From positions 1 through 5,837 of the forward strand of contig JAFAUA010000408.1 in the NCBI GenBank assembly GCA_019243595.1: a stretch of DNA of 5,837 bases. The letters are read 5' to 3'. Position numbers and translations under genes: made by a program. The notes beneath the pieces are model-generated. The model saw nothing but the letters and a program-made list of their open reading frames with translations. It ran no database searches and had not been told where the DNA came from. Shown one piece after another: positions 1 to 5,837 of the stretch (its first letter is position 1; each line of letters opens with the position of its first letter). Source of the DNA: Acidimicrobiia bacterium. GTDB taxonomy: Bacteria; Actinomycetota; Acidimicrobiia; Acidimicrobiales; AC-14.

Positions 1-2
1 GG

Positions 3-1319
3 GCGCTCACGCTAGGTCTCGTCCTCACCATCACATTCGTGGCGTCGGAGGCGCTGGCGGTCGCGCCCGCGGTGCCGGTGCTGGCGCGCGAGCTGGGCGG
101 GCTGCGGCTCTACGGCTGGGTGTTCAGCGCCTTCATGCTGGCCAACCTGGTCGGCGCCGTGCTGGCGGGCCAAGCGGCCGACAAGCGTGGTCCGGCGTCG
201 CCCTATCTCGTCGGCATCGGGCTGTTCGTCGTCGGCCTGCTGATCTCCGGCCGTGCCCAATCGATGGGCGTCGTCGTCATCGGACGGGCCGTGCAGGGGC
301 TGGGGGCGGGTGCGGTGCCGGCGGTGGCCTACGCCAGCATCGGGCGCAGTCTCCCGGCGTCGTTGCAGCCGCGGATGATGGCCGTGCTGTCGACAGCGTG
401 GGTGCTCCCCGGCCTCTTCGCCCCGACGATCGCCGCCGTCGTCATCCGTCACGCCAGCTGGCGGTGGATCTTCGAGGGGCTGATCCCGATCGTGCTGTTG
501 ACGGCGCCGGTCGCTCTTCCGGCGCTGCTGCGCCTCGGTCCTCGCGGTGGCGAGGCGCCTCCGCGCCGGCTGCTCGAAGCGATCGGCGTAGCCGCGGGCG
601 CCGGGCTGGTGCTGGCCGGGCTCACCGAGCAGTCCATGGTCGCCCGTGTCCCGCTCGTGATCGCCGGGCTGCTGATCGGCGTGCCCTCCTTGCGACGCGT
701 GCTTCCCCCGGGCGCGCTCCGTCTGCAGCGAGGGCTCCCGGTGACGGTGGTGAGCAGGGGCTTCCTGACGTTCGCGTTCTTCGGGGCGGATACCTATCTG
801 CCGCTCACCGTGCAGAGCGCTCGACACGCCAGTTCTCTCATCACGGGAGTGGCGTTGACGGTCACGACGATCTCCTGGACGGTCGGCTCGTGGGTCCAGG
901 CGCGGCTGGCCCGCGAGAGATACGGTCGAACCTTTGTCGGTACCGGCGTCGTCCTCGTCCTGGTCGGCACTGCGGGCCTGGCCGCTTGCCTGTCGACGGC
1001 CGTGCCGGTGTGGTTCGTCGTCCCCGCCTGGACGCTGGCCGGCCTGGGCATGGGCCTCGCCTACGGCCCGGTCACCGTGCTCGTGCTCCGCGAAGCGCCG
1101 GAGGGTCAGGAAGGGTCGGCGTCGGCGTCGCTGACCCTGTGCGACACGCTCGGCTGGGCCCTCGGCACCGGCGTCGGCGGCGCGGCGGTCGCCGCCGCCC
1201 AGGCCGGCGGCTGGCCGCTCCACAACGGGATCTTGTTGGCGCTGGCGTGCACAGCGGCCGTCGGCTGCGTCTGCCTCGCCGTCTCCCGGCGTCTCCCCGC
1301 CGGGCGTCTCGTTACCTGA
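3..1319 (+). CDS. MFS transporter, DHA2/EmrB-QacA-like exporter (5' end missing)
   Basis: This is an integral membrane transporter of the major facilitator superfamily, probably a proton-driven exporter of drugs or metabolites; the substrate cannot be read from sequence. The frame is open from position 3 with no stop, and the first residues already form membrane segment 1, so the true start lies upstream of the window. The GTG at 39 would cut segment 1 in half and is rejected. Counting from the codon at position 3, 438 codons remain. An acidic residue sits in segment 1 (E16). The loop 2-3 motif A is GQAADKRG (56-63), the segment 4 motif is GRAVQGLGAG (94-103), and WRWIF (153-157) precedes segment 6. 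Hydrophobic stretches number about 14, which points to the 14-segment DHA2 group rather than the 12-segment one; this count is by eye. It converges on the carboxypeptidase gene with an 8-bp overlap. No regulator is visible beside it. Confidence 0.88.
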   Translation, partial: ALTLGLVLTITFVASEALAVAPAVPVLARELGGLRLYGWVFSAFMLANLVGAVLAGQAADKRGPASPYLVGIGLFVVGLLISGRAQSMGVVVIGRAVQGLGAGAVPAVAYASIGRSLPASLQPRMMAVLSTAWVLPGLFAPTIAAVVIRHASWRWIFEGLIPIVLLTAPVALPALLRLGPRGGEAPPRRLLEAIGVAAGAGLVLAGLTEQSMVARVPLVIAGLLIGVPSLRRVLPPGALRLQRGLPVTVVSRGFLTFAFFGADTYLPLTVQSARHASSLITGVALTVTTISWTVGSWVQARLARERYGRTFVGTGVVLVLVGTAGLAACLSTAVPVWFVVPAWTLAGLGMGLAYGPVTVLVLREAPEGQEGSASASLTLCDTLGWALGTGVGGAAVAAAQAGGWPLHNGILLALACTAAVGCVCLAVSRRLPAGRLVT

Positions 1320-1330
1320 ACAGGTAGCGA
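1309..1330. terminator. Palindrome over convergent stop codons, possible bidirectional terminator
   Basis: TACCTG at 1313-1318 and CAGGTA at 1321-1326 are perfect reverse complements separated by AA. The stem extends outward through a T-G wobble (1312/1327) to three more pairs, ending at 1309/1330. It covers the TGA of the transporter (1317-1319) and the TAA of the carboxypeptidase (complement of 1312-1314), where both converging transcripts should end. There is no T-run on either side, so it is not a canonical intrinsic terminator. A terminator lacking the U tract has been proposed for actinobacteria. The placement is suggestive, but the stem is short. Confidence 0.4.
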
Positions 1331-2433
1331 CGACGGCGCCGGCCGTTGACCAGGCGCAGGCCGATGAAGGCGATCGGCAGGCAGATGATGGCGACCCAGA
1401 TGCCGTCTCTCACCACGCGCACGGTGTCGTCGGTGGTGGCGACGTGGAACTCCTGAGGCGCCGGCTGGCGCGTCTCCTGCAGCGGCACGGCCTTGGCAGG
1501 CTGGGCGAGCGTCGCAGAGGGGATCACGGCCGGCAGGTGCTCGAGCGCGCCCTCGGCCGAGAGCGGCGTGGCGAACCCCTTGTCGAGCAGCGCCGTCGAC
1601 GTGTGGTAGATGTCGGTCGCGCCGAGCACGACCGAGATCATGGTGCGTCCGTCACGCGTCGCCGCCCCGATGAACGAGTGTCCGGCCTTGCGCGTGTATC
1701 CGGTCTTCAGCCCGATGGCCCCGGGATACGTCTTCAGCAGCAGGTCCTCGTTGAGCAGGCGGTGATCGATGTTGTCGCCACCGTGGTACTTGTAGATCTG
1801 AGTCGAGGCGATCTGGCGGATCTGGTCGTTCGCCAAAGCGTTGCGTGCCGCGATCGCCAGGTCGTGGGCGCTCAGCAGGTTGCCGCCGTCGTTGGAGAAC
1901 TCGTCGTCGAGGCCCGCGGGATCCTGGAGGACCGGGCTGTCGTCCATGCCGAGGCGCTGTGCGGCGTTGGCCATCACGCCCGCGAACTCCTGGCGCGACC
2001 CGCTGACCTTCTCAGCGAGGGCGACGGCTGCATCGTTCGCCGACACCATGAGCAGGGCGTGCAGGATGTCCTCGAACTTGAACACCTGTCCGGCCTTCAT
2101 GTTCATGTTGCGGGCCGGCATGCCCTGGGCTTGGGCGCTGATCGGGATGTCGGCCCCGGGCTGGATGTTCTCGACGGCGATCAGGGCGGTGAGGACCTTG
2201 GTGACGCTCGCGGGCGGCAATGGCTGGTGCGCGTTGCCCTGGTCGAGGATGGCCCCGGTGTCGGCGTCGACGAGGATCCATGCCTTCGGCATCGGCATCG
2301 GCGGCGGCGGGGGCGCTGTCGTCGGCCCGCTCGGCGGCTCCGCACGGTGAACGTGCTGGAGGGCGTGCGCGTTCGGCGCCAGGAAGAGGAGCAGGCAGGC
2401 GAGCGCGGTCAGGCAGACCAGGAGACGCCGCAT
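1312..2433 (-). CDS. D-alanyl-D-alanine carboxypeptidase, peptidase S11 (low-molecular-weight PBP)
   Basis: This 373-aa serine peptidase is predicted to remove the terminal D-Ala from peptidoglycan pentapeptides on the outer face of the membrane, which limits cross-linking. All three penicillin-binding motifs are present and correctly spaced: SVTK (76-79, nucleophile S76 and K79), SAN (131-133) and KTG (243-245). The family contexts SANDAAVALAE and LKTGYTRKAGHSF are intact. Residues 1-24 form a signal peptide (MRR, a Leu-rich core, AHA-like cleavage site). A proline-rich linker follows (about 33-49), the catalytic domain spans about 50-290, then comes a low-complexity stalk, a membrane helix (about 344-362) and a positively charged tail with five consecutive Arg. 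The expected topology is an ectodomain held by a C-terminal anchor. The ATG start is 11 nt after the serC stop, with only a weak GGCAGG-like ribosome site, so co-transcription with serC and possibly translational coupling are likely. It resembles DacA/DacB-type enzymes; I do not assign a specific symbol. Confidence 0.93.
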   Translation of the reverse strand: MRRLLVCLTALACLLLFLAPNAHALQHVHRAEPPSGPTTAPPPPPMPMPKAWILVDADTGAILDQGNAHQPLPPASVTKVLTALIAVENIQPGADIPISAQAQGMPARNMNMKAGQVFKFEDILHALLMVSANDAAVALAEKVSGSRQEFAGVMANAAQRLGMDDSPVLQDPAGLDDEFSNDGGNLLSAHDLAIAARNALANDQIRQIASTQIYKYHGGDNIDHRLLNEDLLLKTYPGAIGLKTGYTRKAGHSFIGAATRDGRTMISVVLGATDIYHTSTALLDKGFATPLSAEGALEHLPAVIPSATLAQPAKAVPLQETRQPAPQEFHVATTDDTVRVVRDGIWVAIICLPIAFIGLRLVNGRRRRRYLFR

Positions 2434-2444
2434 TGCCTGCCAGA

Positions 2445-3575
2445 TTAGGCGGCTAGGCGCTCGGCGATGTAGTCAATCGCGCGGGTGAGCGTGGCCAGAT
2501 CGTCGGGCTCGATGGCGACGAACATGGCGATGCGCAGCTGGTTTCGTCCCAGCTTGCGGTACGACTCGGTGTCGACGATGCCGTTGGTACGGAGCACCTT
2601 CGCAACCGTCGTGGCGTCGAGCGCAGGGTCGAGGTCGATGGTGGCGACGACGTGGCTGCGGTCGCCCTTGTCGGCGACAAACGGCGAGGCGTAGGAGCTC
2701 GCGTCCGCCCAGCCGTAGACGATCTCGGCCGACCGGTCGCAGCGGCCGGTGGACCATGCCAGGCCGCCGTTCTCGAGGATCCACTCCAGCTGGTTGACGG
2801 TAAGGAACAGGGTGGTCAGGGCCGGGGTGTTGTAGGTCTGGTCGAGCCGGGAGTTCTCGATGACGGTCGACAGGTCGAGGAACGGCGGCGTCCAACGTTC
2901 CGAGGCCTTGATGCGCGCCACCCGCTCCAGGGCGGCCGGCGACATCGCCGCGATCCAGACGCCGCCATCGGAGGCGAAGCCCTTCTGTGGCGCGAAGTAG
3001 TAGACGTCGAACTGGGTCGGGTCGACGGGCAGCCCGGCGGCGCCGGACGTTGCATCGATGAGCACGAGGCCTTCGGCGCCCGCCGGGCGGCGCACTTCCA
3101 TGGCGACGCCCGTCGACGTCTCGTTGTGCGGGAATGCGTAGGCGTCGACGTCGGCACTCGCCTCGGCCTCGGGGTGCGTGCCCGGCGACGACTCGATGAC
3201 TTGGGGCGCCTCCAAAAACGGTGCGGCGGATGTCACAGCCGCGAACTTCGAGGAGAACTCGCCGAAGGCGAGATGCTGGGCCCGCCGCTCGATGAGGCCG
3301 AAGGCGGCGGCGTCCCAGAACGCGGTGGTGCCGCCGTTGCTGAGGACGACCTCGTAGCCGTCAGGAAGCGAGAACAACTGCGTCAGCCCCTCGCGCAGCC
3401 TTCGCACGACGTTCTTCACCGTTGGCTGACGGTGGCTCGTGCCCAGGTAGGTTGGAGCGGCGGCAGCGAGGGCAGCCACAGCCTCCTGCCGGACCTTCGA
3501 CGGCCCCGATCCGAAGCGGCCGTCGGTGGGCCGCAGTTCAGGCGGCAGCTGGATCTCGGGCACGTCGGAAGCCAT
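2445..3575 (-). CDS. serC: Phosphoserine aminotransferase, actinobacterial type
   Basis: This cytosolic PLP enzyme (EC 2.6.1.52) converts 3-phosphohydroxypyruvate plus glutamate to 3-phosphoserine plus 2-oxoglutarate, step two of serine synthesis. In some bacteria SerC also serves pyridoxal phosphate synthesis. The 376-aa sequence closely follows the mycobacterial SerC as I remember it: [11 protein letters not shown] (19-29), GTSHRQ (45-50), HNETSTG (150-156), DATSG (174-178), the PLP-lysine motif [11 protein letters not shown] with K198, QTYNTP (246-251) and [22 protein letters not shown] near the C-terminus in shortened form. A longer reading frame starts at 3626, but its extra 17 residues (MRHGRFRF...) are unlike the family and would overlap the aminotransferase start. 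The ATG at 3575 gives the N-terminus [14 protein letters not shown], which matches the family length, so I chose it. No strong Shine-Dalgarno is visible upstream (CTGGGGCT directly precedes the ATG). The gene is divergent from the aminotransferase and is followed by the carboxypeptidase on the same strand. Confidence 0.96.
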   Translation of the reverse strand: MASDVPEIQLPPELRPTDGRFGSGPSKVRQEAVAALAAAAPTYLGTSHRQPTVKNVVRRLREGLTQLFSLPDGYEVVLSNGGTTAFWDAAAFGLIERRAQHLAFGEFSSKFAAVTSAAPFLEAPQVIESSPGTHPEAEASADVDAYAFPHNETSTGVAMEVRRPAGAEGLVLIDATSGAAGLPVDPTQFDVYYFAPQKGFASDGGVWIAAMSPAALERVARIKASERWTPPFLDLSTVIENSRLDQTYNTPALTTLFLTVNQLEWILENGGLAWSTGRCDRSAEIVYGWADASSYASPFVADKGDRSHVVATIDLDPALDATTVAKVLRTNGIVDTESYRKLGRNQLRIAMFVAIEPDDLATLTRAIDYIAERLAA

Positions 3576-3617
3576 AGCCCCAGTATTGGGAAAAGAGCAA
3601 CGGAAGCGAAATCGACC
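3576..3617. promoter_or_regulatory. 42-bp divergent intergenic region between serC and the aminotransferase gene
   Basis: Only 42 bp separate the two divergent start codons, so it must hold or adjoin both promoters and both ribosome binding sites. It is clearly richer in A+T than the flanking genes (for example the stretch around 3584-3615). I could not pick out a convincing -35/-10 pair on either strand. At least one promoter probably reaches into the neighbouring coding sequence, or a transcript is nearly leaderless. GGAAG at 3602-3606 is a plausible but rather distant ribosome site for the plus-strand gene. A small inverted repeat, CCCA-GTAT-TGGG (3579-3590), lies within it. The regulatory role is inferred from position. 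Confidence 0.5.
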
Positions 3618-4814
3618 ATGGCGCACGCACGCATCTCACAGCGGGTCGGCTCGATCGAAGAGTCGGCGACCCTGGCCATCGACGCCCGGGCCAAGGCGCT
3701 GAAGGCGGCGGGGGAGGACGTGATCGGCTTCGGCGCCGGCGAGCCTGACTTCCCGACGCCCGCCCACATCGTCGAGGCCGCAGAGAAGGCGTGCGCCGAC
3801 CCTCGCTTCCACCACTACACGCCGACGGGCGGTCTGCCCGAGCTGCGCGCCGCCATCGCCGACAAGACTGCGGGCGACCTCGGCATGCCGGTCACGGCCG
3901 CGCAGGTGCTCGTCACCAACGGTGCCAAGCAGGCGTTGTACAACACGTTCGCAACGCTGCTCGACCCCGGCGACGAGGTGCTGTTCACCGCCCCGTACTG
4001 GGTGACGTATCCCGAGTCGATCCGCTTGGCCGGAGGCGTCCCCCTCCCGGTCGCGACTGAGGAGGCGAACGGCTTCCGGGCCACGGTCGAGCGACTGGAA
4101 GCAGCCAGGACGTCGCGCACGAAGGTGCTGCTGTTCGCGTCGCCGTGCAACCCGACGGGCGCGGTGTACCGCCGCGAGGAAGTCGACGAGATCGGGCGGT
4201 GGGCCGCCGACAACGATCTCTGGGTCGTCACTGACGAGATCTACCAGCTGTTGGTGTACGGCGACGTTCCGTTCACCTCGATCGTTGCCCGCGTCCCGGA
4301 TCTCGCCGAACGCAGCGTGGTGATCAACGGCGTGTCGAAGACCTACTCCATGACCGGGTGGCGGGTGGGCTGGATGGTGGGGCCGACCGACGTCATCGGC
4401 GCCGCGATCAACCTTCAGTCGCACGCCACTTCGAACGTCGACAACGTCGCCCAGGCCGCGGCGCTCGCCGGTCTCCAGGGTCCGATGGATACCGCCGAGG
4501 AGATGCGAGAGGCGTTCGACCGCCGCCGCATGCGCATGGTCGACCTGCTCTGCGCCATTCCGGGCGTGTCGTGCGTCGAGCCGCACGGCGCCTTCTACGC
4601 CTTCCCTTCGTTCGAGGGTGCTCTCGGCAAGGAGCTTGGCCCTCGGCGCCCGGAGTCGACGATCGAGCTGGCCGAGGTGATCCTCGAAGAGGCCCGCGTC
4701 GCCATCGTGCCCGGCGAAGCGTTCGGGGCGCCCGGGTACATGCGCCTGTCCTACGCGTTGGGCGACGACGACCTCGAAGAGGGTCTGAACCGCATCGCCA
4801 AGCTGCTGGGCTGA
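3618..4814 (+). CDS. aspC: Class I (I-beta) PLP aminotransferase, probable aspartate aminotransferase
   Basis: This 398-aa cytosolic PLP enzyme of the fold-type I, class I/II family most likely performs aspartate + 2-oxoglutarate = oxaloacetate + glutamate (EC 2.6.1.1). Visible features are the N-terminal [12 protein letters not shown] (17-28), [12 protein letters not shown] (37-48) typical of subgroup I-beta, [11 protein letters not shown] (67-77), NGAKQAL (101-107, phosphate binding), PYW (126-128), NPTG (178-181), TDEIY (205-209, D206 contacts the pyridine nitrogen), [13 protein letters not shown] (240-252) with PLP lysine K241, and R376 in YMRLSYA as the substrate carboxylate binder. The length is normal for the family. 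The frame is open far upstream of ATG 3618, but that stretch is antisense to ser[11 protein letters not shown] begins where the family begins. Its stop is 13 bp before serA, indicating an operon. Some I-beta members act on prephenate or other amino acids, so the substrate is less certain than the family. Confidence 0.9.
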   Translation: MAHARISQRVGSIEESATLAIDARAKALKAAGEDVIGFGAGEPDFPTPAHIVEAAEKACADPRFHHYTPTGGLPELRAAIADKTAGDLGMPVTAAQVLVTNGAKQALYNTFATLLDPGDEVLFTAPYWVTYPESIRLAGGVPLPVATEEANGFRATVERLEAARTSRTKVLLFASPCNPTGAVYRREEVDEIGRWAADNDLWVVTDEIYQLLVYGDVPFTSIVARVPDLAERSVVINGVSKTYSMTGWRVGWMVGPTDVIGAAINLQSHATSNVDNVAQAAALAGLQGPMDTAEEMREAFDRRRMRMVDLLCAIPGVSCVEPHGAFYAFPSFEGALGKELGPRRPESTIELAEVILEEARVAIVPGEAFGAPGYMRLSYALGDDDLEEGLNRIAKLLG

Positions 4815-4823
4815 GGGCTGAGG
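4808..4823 (+). repeat. serA: Tandem 7-bp duplication forming the aminotransferase stop and the serA ribosome site
   Basis: GGGCTGA occurs twice back to back (4808-4814 and 4815-4821), followed by GG. The first copy contains the TGA stop of the aminotransferase. The second copy plus GG gives TGAGG (4819-4823), a Shine-Dalgarno-like site 4 nt before the serA ATG at 4828. A GAGGG at 4813-4817 is an alternative, better-spaced site. The duplication is read directly; its role in setting serA translation is inference. Confidence 0.6.
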
Positions 4824-4827
4824 TTCG

Positions 4828-5837
4828 ATGGGTCGCATTCTTGTCACCGAAGAAATCGCCGAAGGCGGCCTGGCGCGTTTGCGCGAGGCCGGACACGAAG
4901 TCGACGTGCGGTTAGGGCTCTCGCCCGAAGAGCTGCTGTCTGCGATCCAGGGCGCCGACGCCTTGATCATCCGCTCAGCGACCAAGGTCACCGAGCCCGT
5001 TTTGGATGCTGCTGGTGACCTGATCGTCGTCGGGCGGGCGGGCATCGGCGTCGACAACGTCGACGTCGCCGCCGCCACGCGCCGAGGGGTGATGGTCGTC
5101 AACGCGCCGCAGTCGAACATCCTCTCGGCTGCCGAGCAGGCGATGGCGTTGCTCCTGGCCCAAGCTCGCAACATCCCGCAGGCCCATGCGGCGCTGAAGG
5201 CGGGGAAGTGGGAGCGGTCGCGCTGGGAAGGCGTCGAGGTCCACGGCAAGACGCTCGGGGTCGTCGGACTCGGACGAGTGGGCGCCCTCGTGGCACAACG
5301 AGCGCTGGCGTTCGGGATGCGACTGGTTGCCTACGACCCGTACGTGTCGAAGGACCGGGCCCGCCAGATGGGCGTCGACCTGATGTCGCTCGAGGAGCTC
5401 GTAAAGGTCGCGGACTTCCTGACGGTGCACCTGCCCAAGACACCCGAGACCCTCGGGATCATCGGCAAGGAGCTGTTGTCGCAGGCGAAGCCCGGGTTGC
5501 GGCTGGTGAACACGGCCCGAGGCGGGATCGTCGACGAGGACGCGCTCGCGGAGGCGGTGCGCTCGGGCATCGTCGCCGGTGCCGGTCTCGATGTGTTCGC
5601 CGAGGAGCCGACCACGTCGTCGCCGCTTTTCGAGCTCGACGCAGTCGTGGTCACGCCGCACCTCGGCGCGTCGACGCGTGAGGCCCAGGACAAGGCCGGT
5701 GACACCATCGCCGAGATGGTGCTGCTGGCGCTCGGCGGCGACTTCGTGCCGTTCGCCGTGAACGTGAGCGCCACCGAGGCGTCCGAGACCGTGCGGCCGT
5801 TCCTTCCACTGGCCGAGCGCCTGGGGTCGATCTACGT
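4828..5837 (+). CDS. serA: D-3-phosphoglycerate dehydrogenase (3' end outside window)
   Basis: This cytosolic NAD-dependent enzyme (EC 1.1.1.95) oxidises 3-phosphoglycerate to 3-phosphohydroxypyruvate, the committed step of serine synthesis and the source of SerC's substrate. The first 336 codons are present and run off the window without a stop. The substrate-binding half contains RSAT (49-52) and GRAGIGVDNVD (69-79). The Rossmann motif is VVGLGRVG (145-152, GxGxxG) with D170 ending the second strand. The catalytic set is R231 in NTARGG, E260 in DVFAEEP and H278 in TPHLGAST. From about residue 312 the sequence (RPFLPLAERLG) resembles the start of the extra domain (ASB/intervening) of the long, roughly 525-530-aa SerA found in mycobacteria. 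About 190 residues, including any C-terminal ACT serine-sensing domain, would therefore be missing here. The start ATG follows TGAGG by 4 nt and lies 13 bp after the aminotransferase stop, consistent with one transcript. It carries a TTA leucine codon at 4912-4914. Confidence 0.96.
   Translation, partial: MGRILVTEEIAEGGLARLREAGHEVDVRLGLSPEELLSAIQGADALIIRSATKVTEPVLDAAGDLIVVGRAGIGVDNVDVAAATRRGVMVVNAPQSNILSAAEQAMALLLAQARNIPQAHAALKAGKWERSRWEGVEVHGKTLGVVGLGRVGALVAQRALAFGMRLVAYDPYVSKDRARQMGVDLMSLEELVKVADFLTVHLPKTPETLGIIGKELLSQAKPGLRLVNTARGGIVDEDALAEAVRSGIVAGAGLDVFAEEPTTSSPLFELDAVVVTPHLGASTREAQDKAGDTIAEMVLLALGGDFVPFAVNVSATEASETVRPFLPLAERLGSIY

Noticed and set aside
39..41. GTG at 39 as the start of the transporter.
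   Set aside because: The frame is open back to position 3 and the preceding residues (ALTLGLVLTITF) form the first half of membrane segment 1, so the real start is outside the window.
1111..1135. Short GTCGGC-type repeats within the transporter gene.
   Set aside because: They encode Ala/Ser codons in frame and are the ordinary simple-sequence flavour of GC-rich coding DNA.
12..1223. A 403-codon minus-strand frame opposite the transporter.
   Set aside because: The translation is an Arg/Gln/His/Asp-rich shadow of the membrane protein, with no recognisable domain.
1444..2448. A 334-codon plus-strand frame opposite the carboxypeptidase.
   Set aside because: The minus strand encodes all three penicillin-binding motifs and a signal peptide in order; the antisense frame is Arg/Val/Gly-rich noise.
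2652..3617. A long open frame on the plus strand that runs in phase into the aminotransferase, as if the enzyme had a 320-residue N-terminal extension.
   Set aside because: It is antisense to serC, its translation is Arg/Gly/Val-rich and unlike any family, and the aminotransferase domain starts naturally at the ATG at 3618.
3576..3626. ATG at 3626 as the serC start, adding 17 residues.
   Set aside because: The extra residues do not resemble SerC N-termini and would overlap the divergent aminotransferase start; the ATG at 3575 gives the 376-aa length of the mycobacterial enzyme.
3636..5249. A 537-codon open frame on the minus strand opposite the aminotransferase and serA.
   Set aside because: It is a shadow frame produced by GC-rich codon bias; both plus-strand genes have complete family motifs and the antisense translation has low-complexity His/Arg/Asp composition.

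Overview
The window is GC-rich chromosomal DNA (roughly two-thirds G+C by eye), densely packed and ordinary in content. It most likely comes from a member of the Actinomycetota. The best evidence is the phosphoserine aminotransferase, which matches the mycobacterial/actinobacterial SerC type in motifs and in length (376 aa). The phosphoglycerate dehydrogenase also looks like the long actinobacterial form. The exact lineage cannot be fixed from this sequence; an actinobacterium outside the well-known genera is possible.

Layout. (1) Positions 3-1319, plus strand: the 3' part of a major facilitator superfamily exporter with about 14 membrane segments, whose extreme N-terminus lies outside the window. 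(2) Positions 1312-2433, minus strand: a membrane-anchored D-alanyl-D-alanine carboxypeptidase (peptidase S11, low-molecular-weight penicillin-binding protein). It converges on the exporter, and the two stop-codon ends overlap by 8 bp inside a short palindrome. (3) Positions 2445-3575, minus strand: serC, which ends 11 bp before the carboxypeptidase starts, so the two probably share a transcript. (4) Positions 3576-3617: a 42-bp divergent intergenic region. (5) Positions 3618-4814, plus strand: a class I (subgroup I-beta) aspartate aminotransferase-like enzyme. (6) From 4828 to the window end, plus strand: serA, truncated by the window after 336 codons. No gene-free stretch exceeds 300 bp, and I saw no tRNA, rRNA, CRISPR array, insertion sequence or phage gene.

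How the genes fit together. SerA oxidises 3-phosphoglycerate to 3-phosphohydroxypyruvate, and SerC transaminates that to 3-phosphoserine using glutamate. These are steps one and two of serine synthesis, encoded on opposite strands around one tiny control region. The aminotransferase between them could recycle the 2-oxoglutarate made by SerC back to glutamate at the expense of aspartate, which is an inference. The final phosphatase (SerB) is not in the window. The carboxypeptidase trims the terminal D-Ala of peptidoglycan pentapeptides outside the membrane; its link to serine synthesis is only positional.

I found no previously undescribed system here. The points worth a second look are small: the 42-bp divergent promoter region, the serC-carboxypeptidase pairing, the palindrome over the convergent stops, and a 7-bp tandem duplication that forms the aminotransferase stop and the serA ribosome binding site.
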